Positions 44,058 to 54,144 are shown, counted from the stretch's first letter. The stretch: 64,000 nucleotides of DNA from Larkinella humicola (GCF_008727875.1 NZ_VTWS01000002.1:310001-374000); one strand, 5' to 3'. Notes: generated from the letters alone by a model not told the origin. Translations and numbers: made by a program.

Positions 44058-46703
44058 CTACGGTTTCAGCACCTTGACCGTAACCGCCTGCTGACCACTC
44101 ACGACCCGCAGCAGAAGCAGCCCCGTCGGCTGTCGTCCGACCGGCACGTGCTGAATTTCAACGGCTCCGGCTTCTGCCACGTCCTGTTCCGCCAGCATTC
44201 GGCCATTCAGGTCGGAAAGCTGCAAATGCAGGAATTGACCTTCGGCTCCGCGGACTTCCACCCCAACGGTTTCACCCACCGGATTGCCCAAAACCGTCAC
44301 CGTCAAGTTCCGCTCCGGAACACCCGCCGACACGCGGGCCGCCGGGGGCGCACACGTCAGCGGTTTCGGCGCCCCCTTCAGGGTGTAACTGCTGTTCAGG
44401 ATCTTTGCACTGATTTGATGCGTGGCATTGTTCTTCAGACTGGCGGGTGTCGTAAAGCTATACGCATGAGCGCCGTTGCCTTTGGCCGCATCTTTCAGAT
44501 CCTGCCGGTAGATGTTGGCTTCGGTCGTGCCGATGGCAACGCCGTTGGCATAAAACTCAACTGTCATCGGTGTGTTCGGCTTGTTCCGATCCCAGACCCA
44601 GCCCCGCATGGTGCCGCACTCCACTTTGTCCAGATAACCTTCAAAGCTGCCCGTCACGGTGGTCGACGATGGCGGTTGTGTAGCCGGGGGCTGTATGGTC
44701 AAGGTTACGGGCGTTGAGCCGGTGCCGCCCCGCGGATCGCTTGCCGTATACGTCAGGGTAAATGTGCCATTGACCGTGGGCGTCCCGCTCAGCACCCGGC
44801 TGGCCGGATTGAAGCCCAGGCCAGTCGGCACGGGCGACAAACCGTAGGTGAGCGTTTCGTTATCCGGGTCCGTAAAAGCCGGTAACGTAGCCGAATACGC
44901 TACGCCTTGCTGGGCCGACAACGCAGCCACCGTGGGGGGTTGGGGCGGGTTGTTGGCCGGTGGTGGTGTGCCGGTCCCCTGACACTCAATCACTTTGGGG
45001 CCACTTTTCAGCACAAAACTGCTGCCCGTTACGCGGGCCGAAAGGCTATGTTTCGCCCCGTTTTTCAGGCTGTTGTCGATGAAGTAGCGAAACGCATGGC
45101 GTCCGTCGCCTTTGCCGGCGTTGGCCAGATCCTGCCGGAATTCATCGGCGGTCAGGGTAGCAATAACCGTTGTTCCGTCCAGAATCTGAACCGAAATCGG
45201 GGTGTTTCGCTGGTTGGCGTCCCAGGCCCAGCCCCGGAACGTTTCGCAGTCCGCGCCGTAGAGATAGCCGTCAAAGTTGCCGCTGACCACGGGGGGCGTC
45301 GTCGGATTGCAGGCCACGTTGGTCGGCACTCCGGTCGTTTCGCCCTTGTTGAGCATCGGAACCGAAGCGTTGAAAAAGGTCTGGCCGTTATACGGGGTCG
45401 TCAGGGCCTTGTTCCATTCCGTCGCCACGGCGCTCTGCCCCAGGTTGTTGAAGTGCGTTTTATCGGGATCCGGTTGTCGGTATGAATTGCCAAACTGGTC
45501 GGTATTGGGGCCGGTGAAAATGTTGGCCCGGCCATAAGGCGACACAAACGGATCTCCAAACGCTTTGGGTGCAGCGGACGGATTGCTGTTGTCGTGGGTG
45601 GCATACCCAATCGTTTTGACTTGTCCTGCCACGATTAACGGGTCGCTGATGCCCCGGAGATGGCTGGCCTGCGCAATGACCCAGGGAACATCGGCACCGA
45701 GATCGGCGCGGCTTTGCCCAATCAGTTCATTCAGCACATCGCCGTCATTTTCAGACATGTTGATCGAATTGGTCCGTACATCGTAATACCGCATCGCCCG
45801 TGGAAAACCGCCGGTCGTATTGGTAGGCGAGTTGTTCGGCGTCGTCGGGTCATCCCGTCGGTCGTTCTCTCCCTGGTGCCAGAGAATGGCCCGCAACCCC
45901 GTCTGTTTGGCCCGGCCCGTCAGAAAATTCTTCAAATTCCGGTACGGAAATCCGTTGATAAACCGGGGCTGCCCGTCGTTGAAGGGCGTAGTGCGGTTCT
46001 GGCTGCTGTTCCGCCATTCCACCACGCTCGTCGACGACATGGAGTTCTGGTAGAAGGCCACCGGCACATTCAGCGCCTGGATCAGCTTGTTGCCTAATCC
46101 GCCCCAATACCATTGAAAATAAACCGTTTCGGGCGAACAACCGGCGCATTTTCCCGGATCGTTTTCTTCAAAACCCTGCAGGTTGTTACTCTGGTCTTTC
46201 TCATTAAAAAACCGGACGAAGGTCACATTACCCGTTTCATAAGCCGGGTTGTTCGCATTCACTATGCCCGACGCGTTGGATTGGCCGGCAATGGCAAACA
46301 CCTCCCCGACGCCGAGGTCGAACTCGGCCGTTTCCCGACCGCTGTTGTCCTTCGCCTTCACTTTATACATGCCACCGGCCACGTCGATCTGCGCCGTAAC
46401 CTGACACGTCCCGGCCCCCGCAATCGGCACCGTCGTCCAGCTTTGCGAAGTACCCGTCACCGGATCGAGTGGCCCCTGCGTGCCACCGGCCAGGGTGTAT
46501 TTGTAAAAGAGCAGTTGCAGGGACGAAATGGCCTGTCCGTTGGTTGAGGTAATGATGCATTTTACGCTCGCTTTGTTGTCGGACCCGCGCTGAAAGACCA
46601 TTCCGTTTTGCGGCCACGAAACCGCCACCTGAGCCTGGAGCGTTGCAGCTTCCAACAACACTACCAATACGATTCCAACTTTTAAGAGTAGATTTTTAGG
46701 CAT
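44058..46703 (-). CDS. T9SS-exported SGNH/sialate-O-acetylesterase-like protein
   Basis: An 881-aa secreted multidomain protein. The start at 46703 gives a signal peptide (MPKNLLLKVGIVLVVLLEAA). After a beta-sandwich N-part comes an SGNH-type esterase domain of the SASA kind with nucleophile motif GQSNASG (about 140-146) and the HQGENDR block. Then come a 95-residue module (RGWAWD... RQDL... GDGRHAF), a putative Ig-type (He_PIG-like) domain, a second copy of the module (RGWVWD... RQDL... GNGAHAY), and a C-terminal type IX secretion sorting domain (NGRMLAEQDV... VTVKVLKP). It is probably a surface carbohydrate acetylesterase. Divergent to susC. Confidence 0.85.
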   Translation of the reverse strand: MPKNLLLKVGIVLVVLLEAATLQAQVAVSWPQNGMVFQRGSDNKASVKCIITSTNGQAISSLQLLFYKYTLAGGTQGPLDPVTGTSQSWTTVPIAGAGTCQVTAQIDVAGGMYKVKAKDNSGRETAEFDLGVGEVFAIAGQSNASGIVNANNPAYETGNVTFVRFFNEKDQSNNLQGFEENDPGKCAGCSPETVYFQWYWGGLGNKLIQALNVPVAFYQNSMSSTSVVEWRNSSQNRTTPFNDGQPRFINGFPYRNLKNFLTGRAKQTGLRAILWHQGENDRRDDPTTPNNSPTNTTGGFPRAMRYYDVRTNSINMSENDGDVLNELIGQSRADLGADVPWVIAQASHLRGISDPLIVAGQVKTIGYATHDNSNPSAAPKAFGDPFVSPYGRANIFTGPNTDQFGNSYRQPDPDKTHFNNLGQSAVATEWNKALTTPYNGQTFFNASVPMLNKGETTGVPTNVACNPTTPPVVSGNFDGYLYGADCETFRGWAWDANQRNTPISVQILDGTTVIATLTADEFRQDLANAGKGDGRHAFRYFIDNSLKNGAKHSLSARVTGSSFVLKSGPKVIECQGTGTPPPANNPPQPPTVAALSAQQGVAYSATLPAFTDPDNETLTYGLSPVPTGLGFNPASRVLSGTPTVNGTFTLTYTASDPRGGTGSTPVTLTIQPPATQPPSSTTVTGSFEGYLDKVECGTMRGWVWDRNKPNTPMTVEFYANGVAIGTTEANIYRQDLKDAAKGNGAHAYSFTTPASLKNNATHQISAKILNSSYTLKGAPKPLTCAPPAARVSAGVPERNLTVTVLGNPVGETVGVEVRGAEGQFLHLQLSDLNGRMLAEQDVAEAGAVEIQHVPVGRQPTGLLLLRVVSGQQAVTVKVLKP

Positions 46704-47057
46704 ACAATGCGGTTTATGGTAACTAGAAAGATAGGAAATAAGACAAACCCGTTCCGTTAGCGAAATTGACTCTTCAGGAATCACGCTGCAATACTATTTC
46801 ATTTCACGGATTTATAGAATAATTTATGCCAGTATTTCCATTCGGGGAAGTCTATCCTGTATACGTAAAAACGGGGGTAGTTGGTTTTGAACCAGCCTAT
46901 TATCGTCCTGTTCACCTTCGCTAAAAAAGCAAGATTAAAATTTTTAACTGGACCTATTCTTCAATTTTACAGCCAAACAACTATTCTGGTCAGATACACG
47001 GTGTTATTATAATATGTATACTTACCGAAGTAATCATACCCAATTAACACTAAACCC
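46704..47057. promoter_or_regulatory. Divergent control region, esterase and susC
   Basis: About 354 bp without a gene, AT-rich towards susC. It must hold both divergent promoters. No convincing operator dyad or TAnnTTTG box at proper spacing was picked out by eye, and no sigma/anti-sigma pair is adjacent to susC. Confidence 0.45.
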
Positions 47058-50000
47058 ATGAGGAAAAATTTATGCCATTGCTTGCTGACGCTGTTCGGCA
47101 TAGCGATGTGGGCTCAGCATGTCCAGGCTCAAAGTCGGCAAGTCACCGGAAAGGTCATCGATGAGACCAGTGCGGCAGTCCCGGCGGCCAATGTGGTCGT
47201 CAAAGGAACCACCACCGGAACCACCACCGCCGGAGACGGAACCTTCACCGTTTCCATGCCATCCGGCAACCAAACCTTAACCATCTCGTCCATTGGATTC
47301 CGAACCGAAGAGGTCCAGGTCACACCCGCCATGTCGAAGGTGACGGTTAAGCTGATACCGGACGTCAAGAGCCTGAGCGAAGTGGTGGTCACCGCGCTGG
47401 GGGTTCAGCGTAACACCCGCAACGTCGGGTATGCCGTGCAGCAGATCGACGGAAGCGGAATTCAGGAAGCCCGGGAAGTCAACTTTATCAATTCGTTGCA
47501 GGGCAAACTGGCGGGCGTACAGATCGGCGGCAACAGCGGTTCCATGGGCGGTTCGTCGCGGGTCACCATTCGCGGGCTGAAATCCATTTCCGGCAACAAC
47601 AACGCTCTTTTCATCGTGGACGGCGTACCGATGGCCAACATGAACCTCAATTCCTACGGGGTTACGGGCGGACAGGGCACCGGAGGTGGCGGCTACGATT
47701 ACGGTAACCCGGCCCAGTTGATCAACCCCAATGATGTCGAAAACATTTCGGTGCTGAAAGGAGCCGCAGCAACGGCACTGTACGGAAGCCGCGGGCAGAA
47801 CGGCGTCATTTACATCACGACCAAAACCGGCAAAGGGTCCGGCAGTCTTTCGGTGAATTATGACCTCAACATGCAAATCGACCAGGTTTCCCTGTTGCCC
47901 AACTTTCAGAATTCGTACGGGGGCGGGGGCAGTTCCGCGTTCACCAAATTGTACGTTAACCAGAATCCGACCGGTTTTCTGCCCGGCGGAGGAACGTATG
48001 ACGACAACGATGGCAAAGGGAAATACGACCTGATTCCGGATTATGGCACCGACGAATCGTGGGGGCCAAAGCTGGACGGCACGCTGGTGCGGCACTACTG
48101 GTCGTGGGATCAGGACCGGAACAATCCGAACTTCGGCAAAACCGCTCCCTGGAGCGCCCACCCCAACAATGCGAAGGATTTCTTCAAAACCGGCTTCACG
48201 TTTTCCAATAACTTGTCGGTCGCCAGCAGCACCGACAAAGGTTCCATCCGGTTTTCGCTGGGGCAAACGAAGCAGAACTTTATTTATCCCGGCAGCCACC
48301 TGAACCGGTTTTTCATCAGCCTCAACACGACGTATAAATTCACCGACAAATTCACGTTCAGCGGAGGCATCAATTACGTTCACGACGACTCCAAAGGGCG
48401 GCCCGGAACCGGCTTCTTCGGCAACAACCCCATGTTGTTTTACGTCATGTTCGGCCAGCGTCAGATCGACGATGCGTATCTGAAAGACTATAAATATGCC
48501 GACGGAACGGAGCAGTCGTGGAACCGGACGGCCTGGAATATTCAGAAACCGGCCTTTACCCAGAATCCGTACTGGAACCAGTATGAAAGCTACAACACCG
48601 ACCAGAATAACCGCTATTTCGGGAATGCCGGTCTAACCTATAAAATCACCGACTGGCTTTCGGCCGACGTGCGCGTCTTCTCGGATTACCTGAACCACCT
48701 CGATGAAGTCCGCAGTGCCAAAGGGTTTTTCGTCGGGTCGTATGCCAAACGGGTAGCGATCAACAACGAAACCAACTACCAGGGCACGCTGAATCTGAAC
48801 AAGACGTTTATGGATTCCAAACTGAGTCTGGAAGCCGTGGCGGGTGGTAATATCCTGAGTATCAAATCGAGCGTGGATGCGGGCAGCACGAGTGGCGGAC
48901 TCCAGAATCCGCTGGTGTATGTGCTGCAAAATTCCGTTCTTCCCGCAACGGTTTCGAACGCGTTTGGAAACCGACAAACCAATTCTCTCTTTGCATCGGC
49001 CACGCTGGGGTATAAAAAGGTGCTGTATCTGACGGCCACCGGCCGGAACGACTGGGCCTCCACCCTGCGCCAGACCGGCAATTTCTCGTATTTCTACCCT
49101 TCCATCGCCGGTTCGTTTATCTTCTCGGATGTGCTGGCAAAAACCAACTGGCTCACCCTCGGCAAAGCGCGGCTGTCGTATGCCCGGGTCGGAAATGACG
49201 CCGATCCCTACAACGTTTCGAGGTATTATGACTACGTCGCCCCGTTCAATACGTTCCCGCTGCAAAGCACGTCCGACAAGCTGTTTAACAGCAAGTTAAA
49301 ACCGGAACTTTCGTCGGAAGTAGAAGGCGGTTTTGACTTTAAATTCTTCGGCGAACTCCTCGGAGCCAGCGTAACCTACTACGACCGCCGGACCAAAAAC
49401 CAGATCTGGAACGTGCAGATTCCCGCCGAAAGCGGTTTTTCGACCAAGATTGTCAACGGTGGAACCGTCCAGAACCGGGGTGTTGAACTGACCCTCTCGG
49501 CTGCCCCCGTGACCACCCGGAGTTTTAGCTGGCGAATGGCCCTGAACTTCTCGAAAAACAAGAATACCGTACTCGATCTTAACAGTACCGGCGACAACAT
49601 CCAGGGCATCGAGCGGTTTATCATCGGCACGGAACGACGCACTAACAAAGTATCGATGGTAGCTCAGAAAGGCATGTCGCTGGGCACCATGCTCGGCACT
49701 GACTTTGTCTATGATGCCAACGGGAACAAAACCGTCGGCGCCAACGGGACCTACAACGTGACGCCAACCCCGGTGATTATTGGCGATGCCAACCCCGATT
49801 TCATCGGCGGTTTTTCCAATACGTTCAGTTTCAAAAGCCTGTATCTTTCGGCGCTGATCGATTTTCAGAAAGGCGGGGATTTCTTTTCGTACACCAATCT
49901 GTACGGCTATAAATCCGGTATGCTGAAAGAAACGGCAGAAAATGGCATTCGCGAAAACGGGGTGATCAACCCGGGTGTAAAAGCCGACGGCACCCCGAAT

Positions 50001-50321
50001 GATGTGGTCATTACGGCCCGCACCCACTTCAACGCCGACGGTGGAAACCGGATCAGCAGTGCCAATTTATACGACGGCAGCTTTATCTATTTACGCGAAG
50101 TCCGGCTGGGCTGGAATTTCCCGGATGCCGTCGCCAAAAAAATCCGGATGCAGGCTTTGCGGCTCACCCTGACAGGCCGGAACCTCTGGCTGATCAAAAG
50201 CAGTGCGCCCAACGTCGACCCGGCCAACATCACCAATTCCATCAGCAACCAGATTGGTTTTGAAGGCGGTGCGTTGCCGCCCGTCCGGAGTTACGGGGTG
50301 AATATTAACATGACTTTTTAA
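47058..50321 (+). CDS. SusC/RagA-family TonB-linked outer membrane transporter
   Basis: A 1087-aa outer-membrane barrel. Signal peptide (about 1-24), carboxypeptidase-regulatory-like domain (QVTGKVIDETSAAVPAANVV, about 27-110), plug domain starting after VVVTALGVQRNTRNVGYAVQ with GLKSISGNNNALFIVDGVPM, then the 22-strand barrel ending YGVNINMTF. No STN domain, so it is not expected to signal to an anti-sigma factor directly. It imports ligands handed over by the SusD-like lipoprotein that follows after 42 bp. Confidence 0.95.
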   Translation: MRKNLCHCLLTLFGIAMWAQHVQAQSRQVTGKVIDETSAAVPAANVVVKGTTTGTTTAGDGTFTVSMPSGNQTLTISSIGFRTEEVQVTPAMSKVTVKLIPDVKSLSEVVVTALGVQRNTRNVGYAVQQIDGSGIQEAREVNFINSLQGKLAGVQIGGNSGSMGGSSRVTIRGLKSISGNNNALFIVDGVPMANMNLNSYGVTGGQGTGGGGYDYGNPAQLINPNDVENISVLKGAAATALYGSRGQNGVIYITTKTGKGSGSLSVNYDLNMQIDQVSLLPNFQNSYGGGGSSAFTKLYVNQNPTGFLPGGGTYDDNDGKGKYDLIPDYGTDESWGPKLDGTLVRHYWSWDQDRNNPNFGKTAPWSAHPNNAKDFFKTGFTFSNNLSVASSTDKGSIRFSLGQTKQNFIYPGSHLNRFFISLNTTYKFTDKFTFSGGINYVHDDSKGRPGTGFFGNNPMLFYVMFGQRQIDDAYLKDYKYADGTEQSWNRTAWNIQKPAFTQNPYWNQYESYNTDQNNRYFGNAGLTYKITDWLSADVRVFSDYLNHLDEVRSAKGFFVGSYAKRVAINNETNYQGTLNLNKTFMDSKLSLEAVAGGNILSIKSSVDAGSTSGGLQNPLVYVLQNSVLPATVSNAFGNRQTNSLFASATLGYKKVLYLTATGRNDWASTLRQTGNFSYFYPSIAGSFIFSDVLAKTNWLTLGKARLSYARVGNDADPYNVSRYYDYVAPFNTFPLQSTSDKLFNSKLKPELSSEVEGGFDFKFFGELLGASVTYYDRRTKNQIWNVQIPAESGFSTKIVNGGTVQNRGVELTLSAAPVTTRSFSWRMALNFSKNKNTVLDLNSTGDNIQGIERFIIGTERRTNKVSMVAQKGMSLGTMLGTDFVYDANGNKTVGANGTYNVTPTPVIIGDANPDFIGGFSNTFSFKSLYLSALIDFQKGGDFFSYTNLYGYKSGMLKETAENGIRENGVINPGVKADGTPNDVVITARTHFNADGGNRISSANLYDGSFIYLREVRLGWNFPDAVAKKIRMQALRLTLTGRNLWLIKSSAPNVDPANITNSISNQIGFEGGALPPVRSYGVNINMTF

Positions 50322-50363
50322 GGAATGCCCGGTTTGGGCACCTAAAACCTAACAGTTACCACT

Positions 50364-51809
50364 ATGAAATTGAATACCGTATTCCTGCTGGCCGCGCTGC
50401 TCGTCGCCATTTCAGGATGCCAGAACTTTGAGGAGCTGAACACCGATCCGGCCCGTTCCAGCGAAACGCAACCGGAATTCCTGCTGGCCAGCGCCGAGAA
50501 ACGCGCGTCGGACCTGATGTACGATACGTATTTTAACGGACGCATCGGCATGGAACTTTCGCAATACTGGATGGGCACCGACAAGACCTCCGACGGCCGC
50601 TTTCTGTTCACCAACGACGGCTTGTGGAATGGCCTGTATGCCGGCCCGCTGATGGATTTGCAGGAAATCCAGAACTACTACACCCGGCACCCGGAAGAAA
50701 GCAATCCGCACACGCTGGCCGTGTCCGAAATCCTGAAAGCCTGGTTGTTTCAGGTCCTGACCGACGTCTACGTCGATATTCCCTATTCGCAGGCTCTCAA
50801 AGGCGACGACATTCCGCAGCCCGTATATGACAAAGGCAAAGACGTCTACGCGGGCTCGCTGGCTTCGTTGAAAAAGCAGGTCGACATTCTGCAAAATACC
50901 GCTTCCGGGGCCATTCGGGGCGATATTATAGCCAACGGCGACGCCAAACAGTGGGCGCGGATCGGCAATGCCCTGCGCATTCGGATGGCCTTGCGAATCG
51001 CCGATGCGCAACCCGCCGAAGCCAAAACCGTCATCGAAGAAGCGGTTAAAAACACGCTGACCAGCGTCAGCCAAGATGCTTTTTTTCCGTATAACGTGGC
51101 GACGGCGACGAACCGGTTTCCGTATAACGACGTCGAAAGACCGCTGGTGGAATTCGCCGTCACCGCAACGCTGGTCGATTATCTGAAATCCGTCAACGAT
51201 CCGCGACTACCAATTTTTGCCCGTCCGGACGACACCAATGGCAAGTACATCGGCAAAGTGTATGGCACGGAAGCCAATTCGCCAACCATGATTGGCTTGT
51301 CTAAACCGGGCGTGGTGGCCTACAGCGGGTCGGCCAAGGGTTACCTGATCACCTACGCCGAAATTGCCTTTGCCAAAGCCGAAGCCGCTGCACGCGGGAT
51401 GAACGTCGGCACCGAAACGGCGGAAGACCTCTATAAAACCGCCGTAACCGCTTCCATGACGCAGTGGGGAATCACGGATTCGAAAGTGGTCGCAGCGTAC
51501 CTTGAAGGGGTTCCGTATAAAGCCGGCACGTTCAAAAACGTGATTGGTACGCAAAAATGGCTGGCGCTCTACATGCAGGGGTTGCAGGCCTGGATGGAAC
51601 GGTTGCGGCTGGACCCGAAAAAACCGAACGGCGACATCCTGTTCATCGACCCGGCGTCGGGCAGCCTCGACCCGGACGTAAAAGACGTTCCGAAACGGTT
51701 GAAATACCCCAGTGGAAGCCGGGCCAGCAATGCCACCAACAGCGCGGAAGCCGCCAAAAACATCGGGGGCGATACGCAGGCGGTGAAAAATTGGTGGGAT
51801 ATTTTGTAA
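50364..51809 (+). CDS. SusD/RagB-family nutrient-binding lipoprotein
   Basis: A 481-aa surface lipoprotein with signal and lipobox MKLNTVFLLAALLVAISGC (Cys19) followed by QNFEELNTDPARSSE. The helical TPR-like body includes LKAWLFQVLTDVYVDIPYSQAL and ends KNWWDIL, the pattern of the SusD-like_2 branch. It caps the SusC-type barrel encoded upstream. SusD-like_2 systems are often not linked to polysaccharide enzymes, and the following gene here is a peptidase, so peptide uptake is a possible role. Confidence 0.93.
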   Translation: MKLNTVFLLAALLVAISGCQNFEELNTDPARSSETQPEFLLASAEKRASDLMYDTYFNGRIGMELSQYWMGTDKTSDGRFLFTNDGLWNGLYAGPLMDLQEIQNYYTRHPEESNPHTLAVSEILKAWLFQVLTDVYVDIPYSQALKGDDIPQPVYDKGKDVYAGSLASLKKQVDILQNTASGAIRGDIIANGDAKQWARIGNALRIRMALRIADAQPAEAKTVIEEAVKNTLTSVSQDAFFPYNVATATNRFPYNDVERPLVEFAVTATLVDYLKSVNDPRLPIFARPDDTNGKYIGKVYGTEANSPTMIGLSKPGVVAYSGSAKGYLITYAEIAFAKAEAAARGMNVGTETAEDLYKTAVTASMTQWGITDSKVVAAYLEGVPYKAGTFKNVIGTQKWLALYMQGLQAWMERLRLDPKKPNGDILFIDPASGSLDPDVKDVPKRLKYPSGSRASNATNSAEAAKNIGGDTQAVKNWWDIL

Positions 51810-51811
51810 AG

Positions 51812-51900
51812 GATTGAAACGCTGATTGGGCGGATTTAACGGATTTAAACAGATTTTATCTGCGTTAATCCGTTAAATCCGCCCAATCAGCGTTTCAATC
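51812..51900. repeat. Long hairpin 3, 34-bp arms
   Basis: Arms 51812-51845 and 51867-51900 pair perfectly, and an inner CAGAT-TTT-ATCTG stem extends the structure after a small bulge. The arms contain GCTGATTGGGCGGATTTAAC. It lies just after the susD-like stop and before the peptidase gene on the same strand, so it can end or protect the susCD transcript. Confidence 0.88.
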
Positions 51901-51961
51901 AGATCAAAAGTCGTAATTTGGATTTTATCGACTCGTTCTCTTCTTAACCTATTTGATAGGC

Positions 51962-54070
51962 ATGATCTTAAAATCCATCCTGACTGGTCTGTTTCTTATG
52001 CTTGAAATCTCCGGGGCGATAGCCCAATCCCCTCCCCTAAACTATCCAAAAACCCGCAAAACGGATCAGGTTGACGACTACCACGGCACAAAAGTGGCCG
52101 ACCCCTACCGCTGGCTCGAAGACGACCGGTCGGCGGAAACCGGTGCGTGGGTGAAAGCCCAGAATGCTGTTACCTTCGGGTATCTGGAGCAGATTCCTTA
52201 CCGGAAGCAACTGGAAAAGCGGCTCGAGCAGATCATCAATTACCCCCGTTTTTCGGCTCCGGGTCGTAAGCAGGAGTGGTTTTACTTTTACAAAAACGAC
52301 GGACTACAAAATCAGTCGGTTTTATACCGGCAGAAGGGCCTGACCGGCACGCCCGAGGTGGTGATCGACCCCAACCAGCTTTCGGCCGACGGCACGACGC
52401 GGCTCACGAGCTTCGATCTGTCGAAAAACGGCCGGTATGCCGCCTATGCGCTGTCGAAAGCGGGGTCGGACTGGCAGGAAATCTACGTGATGGACATGCA
52501 AACCTTGAAACCGCTGCCCGACAAGCTTGAGTGGGTAAAATTCACGGGGGCGGCCTGGAAAGGCGACGGTTTTTATTACAGCCGGTACGACCAACCCGCT
52601 GCCGGACAGGAGTTATCGTCCAAAAATGAGTTCATGAAGGTGTACTTCCACCGGCAGGGAACCGCTCAGGCCCAGGACGAACTGGTGTATGAAGACAAAG
52701 CACATCCGTTGCGGTATTTCTTTTCACAAACCACTGAAGACGAACGGTTTCTGATCCTGAACATTTCCGAGGGCACGGACGGGTCCGAGGTCTGGTATAA
52801 AGACCTGCAGGCCGGTGACAAGCAATTCAAGCGACTTTTCGAAGGCTTCAAACACAACTACTCGGTGGTCGACAATGTGGGCGATCAGTTGCTGGTGTAT
52901 CACAACAACGGCGCACCGAATTACAAGCTCTCTAAAGTAATGCCCAAAACCGGTGCGCTCCGTGATCTGATTCCGGAAAAACCCGAAAAACTGGATGGCG
53001 CGTCGGTGGCTGGTAACAAACTCTTTGCGAATTACCTGAAAGATGCCACCTCGCGTGTTTACGTATACGACCTGAACGGCAAGCTCGAAAATGAGGTGTC
53101 GTTGCCGGGCCTGGGAACGGTGAGCGGATTTGATGGCGAGCGCGACGACAAATTCGTTTTCTACACCTTCACCTCCTTCACGTTTCCGGCCACCATTTAC
53201 CGCTACGACCTGGCGACGAAGAAAACCACCCTGTTCCGGGCGCCGGAAGTCGATTTCAAACCGGCGGATTACGAAACCAAACAGGTGTTCTTTACCAGCA
53301 AGGACGGCACCCGCGTACCGTTGTTCCTGACCTACCGGAAGGGACTGCAACTGGACGGCAACAACCCGACGATGTTGTACGGATACGGCGGTTTTAACGT
53401 CACCCTCACCCCAGGTTTCAGCGCGTTGCTGATTCCGTTTCTGGAACAGGGCGGCATTTACGCGTCTGTGAACCTGCGCGGAGGCAGCGAATACGGCGAA
53501 ACCTGGCACGAGCAGGGCATGAAACTCAAAAAACAGAATGTATTCGACGATTGCATTGCGGCTGCCGAGTTCCTGATCGCTCAGAAATACACCTCACCGC
53601 AGAAGCTGGCGCTGCGGGGCGGTTCCAACGGTGGTTTGCTGGTGGGCGCGGTCATCAACCAGCGGCCGGATTTGTTTCGGGTTGCCATTCCGCAGGTGGG
53701 CGTGATGGACATGCTGCGGTTTCATAAATTCACCGTTGGCTGGGGCTGGGTGTCGGATTACGGCAGCAGCGATAACGCCGACGAATTCAAGGCGATTTAT
53801 GCCTATTCGCCAATTCATAATATTAAAGAGGGAATCCCTTATCCGGCCACAATGATCACCACCGCCGACCACGACGACCGGGTGGTTCCGGCCCATTCGT
53901 TCAAGTACGCGGCTACGTTGCAGGAACACTACAAAGGCCCGAATCCGGCCCTGATCCGGATCGAAACCAACTCCGGTCACGGTGCCAGCAACACGAAGAA
54001 AAACATCGAGTCGACGGCGGATATCTACGCGTTTATGCTCTGGAATATGGGCGTGAAGAGTTTGAAATAG
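51962..54070 (+). CDS. Prolyl oligopeptidase (family S9A)
   Basis: A 702-aa serine peptidase exported by a signal peptide (MILKSILTGLFLMLEISGAI). The start at 51962 is preferred over 51953, though both keep the signal. The N-terminal opening YPKTRKTDQVDDYHGTKVAD leads to a seven-bladed propeller, then the alpha/beta hydrolase domain. The catalytic triad is visible: Ser in LRGGSNGGLLVG (about 555), Asp in TADHDDRVVP (about 638) and His in NSGHGASN (about 673). It cleaves after proline in short peptides. Placement after susCD suggests coupling of peptide capture and hydrolysis, but hairpin 3 lies between. Confidence 0.95.
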   Translation: MILKSILTGLFLMLEISGAIAQSPPLNYPKTRKTDQVDDYHGTKVADPYRWLEDDRSAETGAWVKAQNAVTFGYLEQIPYRKQLEKRLEQIINYPRFSAPGRKQEWFYFYKNDGLQNQSVLYRQKGLTGTPEVVIDPNQLSADGTTRLTSFDLSKNGRYAAYALSKAGSDWQEIYVMDMQTLKPLPDKLEWVKFTGAAWKGDGFYYSRYDQPAAGQELSSKNEFMKVYFHRQGTAQAQDELVYEDKAHPLRYFFSQTTEDERFLILNISEGTDGSEVWYKDLQAGDKQFKRLFEGFKHNYSVVDNVGDQLLVYHNNGAPNYKLSKVMPKTGALRDLIPEKPEKLDGASVAGNKLFANYLKDATSRVYVYDLNGKLENEVSLPGLGTVSGFDGERDDKFVFYTFTSFTFPATIYRYDLATKKTTLFRAPEVDFKPADYETKQVFFTSKDGTRVPLFLTYRKGLQLDGNNPTMLYGYGGFNVTLTPGFSALLIPFLEQGGIYASVNLRGGSEYGETWHEQGMKLKKQNVFDDCIAAAEFLIAQKYTSPQKLALRGGSNGGLLVGAVINQRPDLFRVAIPQVGVMDMLRFHKFTVGWGWVSDYGSSDNADEFKAIYAYSPIHNIKEGIPYPATMITTADHDDRVVPAHSFKYAATLQEHYKGPNPALIRIETNSGHGASNTKKNIESTADIYAFMLWNMGVKSLK

Positions 54071-54144
54071 ACAAGAGAGCCGAGACGTGAGAGCAGAGAC
54101 AACAAAGCTGTTGGTCTTTCTTCTCACGTCTCGGCTCTCTTGTC
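54070..54144. repeat. Hairpin 5, 23-bp arms, GACAAGAGAG family
   Basis: Arms 54070-54092 and 54122-54144 are perfect inverted copies (GACAAGAGAGCCGAGACGTG and complement) around a 29-nt loop. The left arm starts within the peptidase stop codon. It shares its outer word with the hairpin at 43953 and is followed directly by a conventional terminator. Confidence 0.85.

Noticed and set aside
46704-47057. Sigma/anti-sigma control expected for susC
   Set aside because: No ECF or FecR-like gene lies nearby and the SusC protein lacks an STN domain. The ECF operon at 55 kb is too distant and has other partners.
47277-48383. 368-codon open frame on the minus strand
   Set aside because: Antisense to susC and without motifs.
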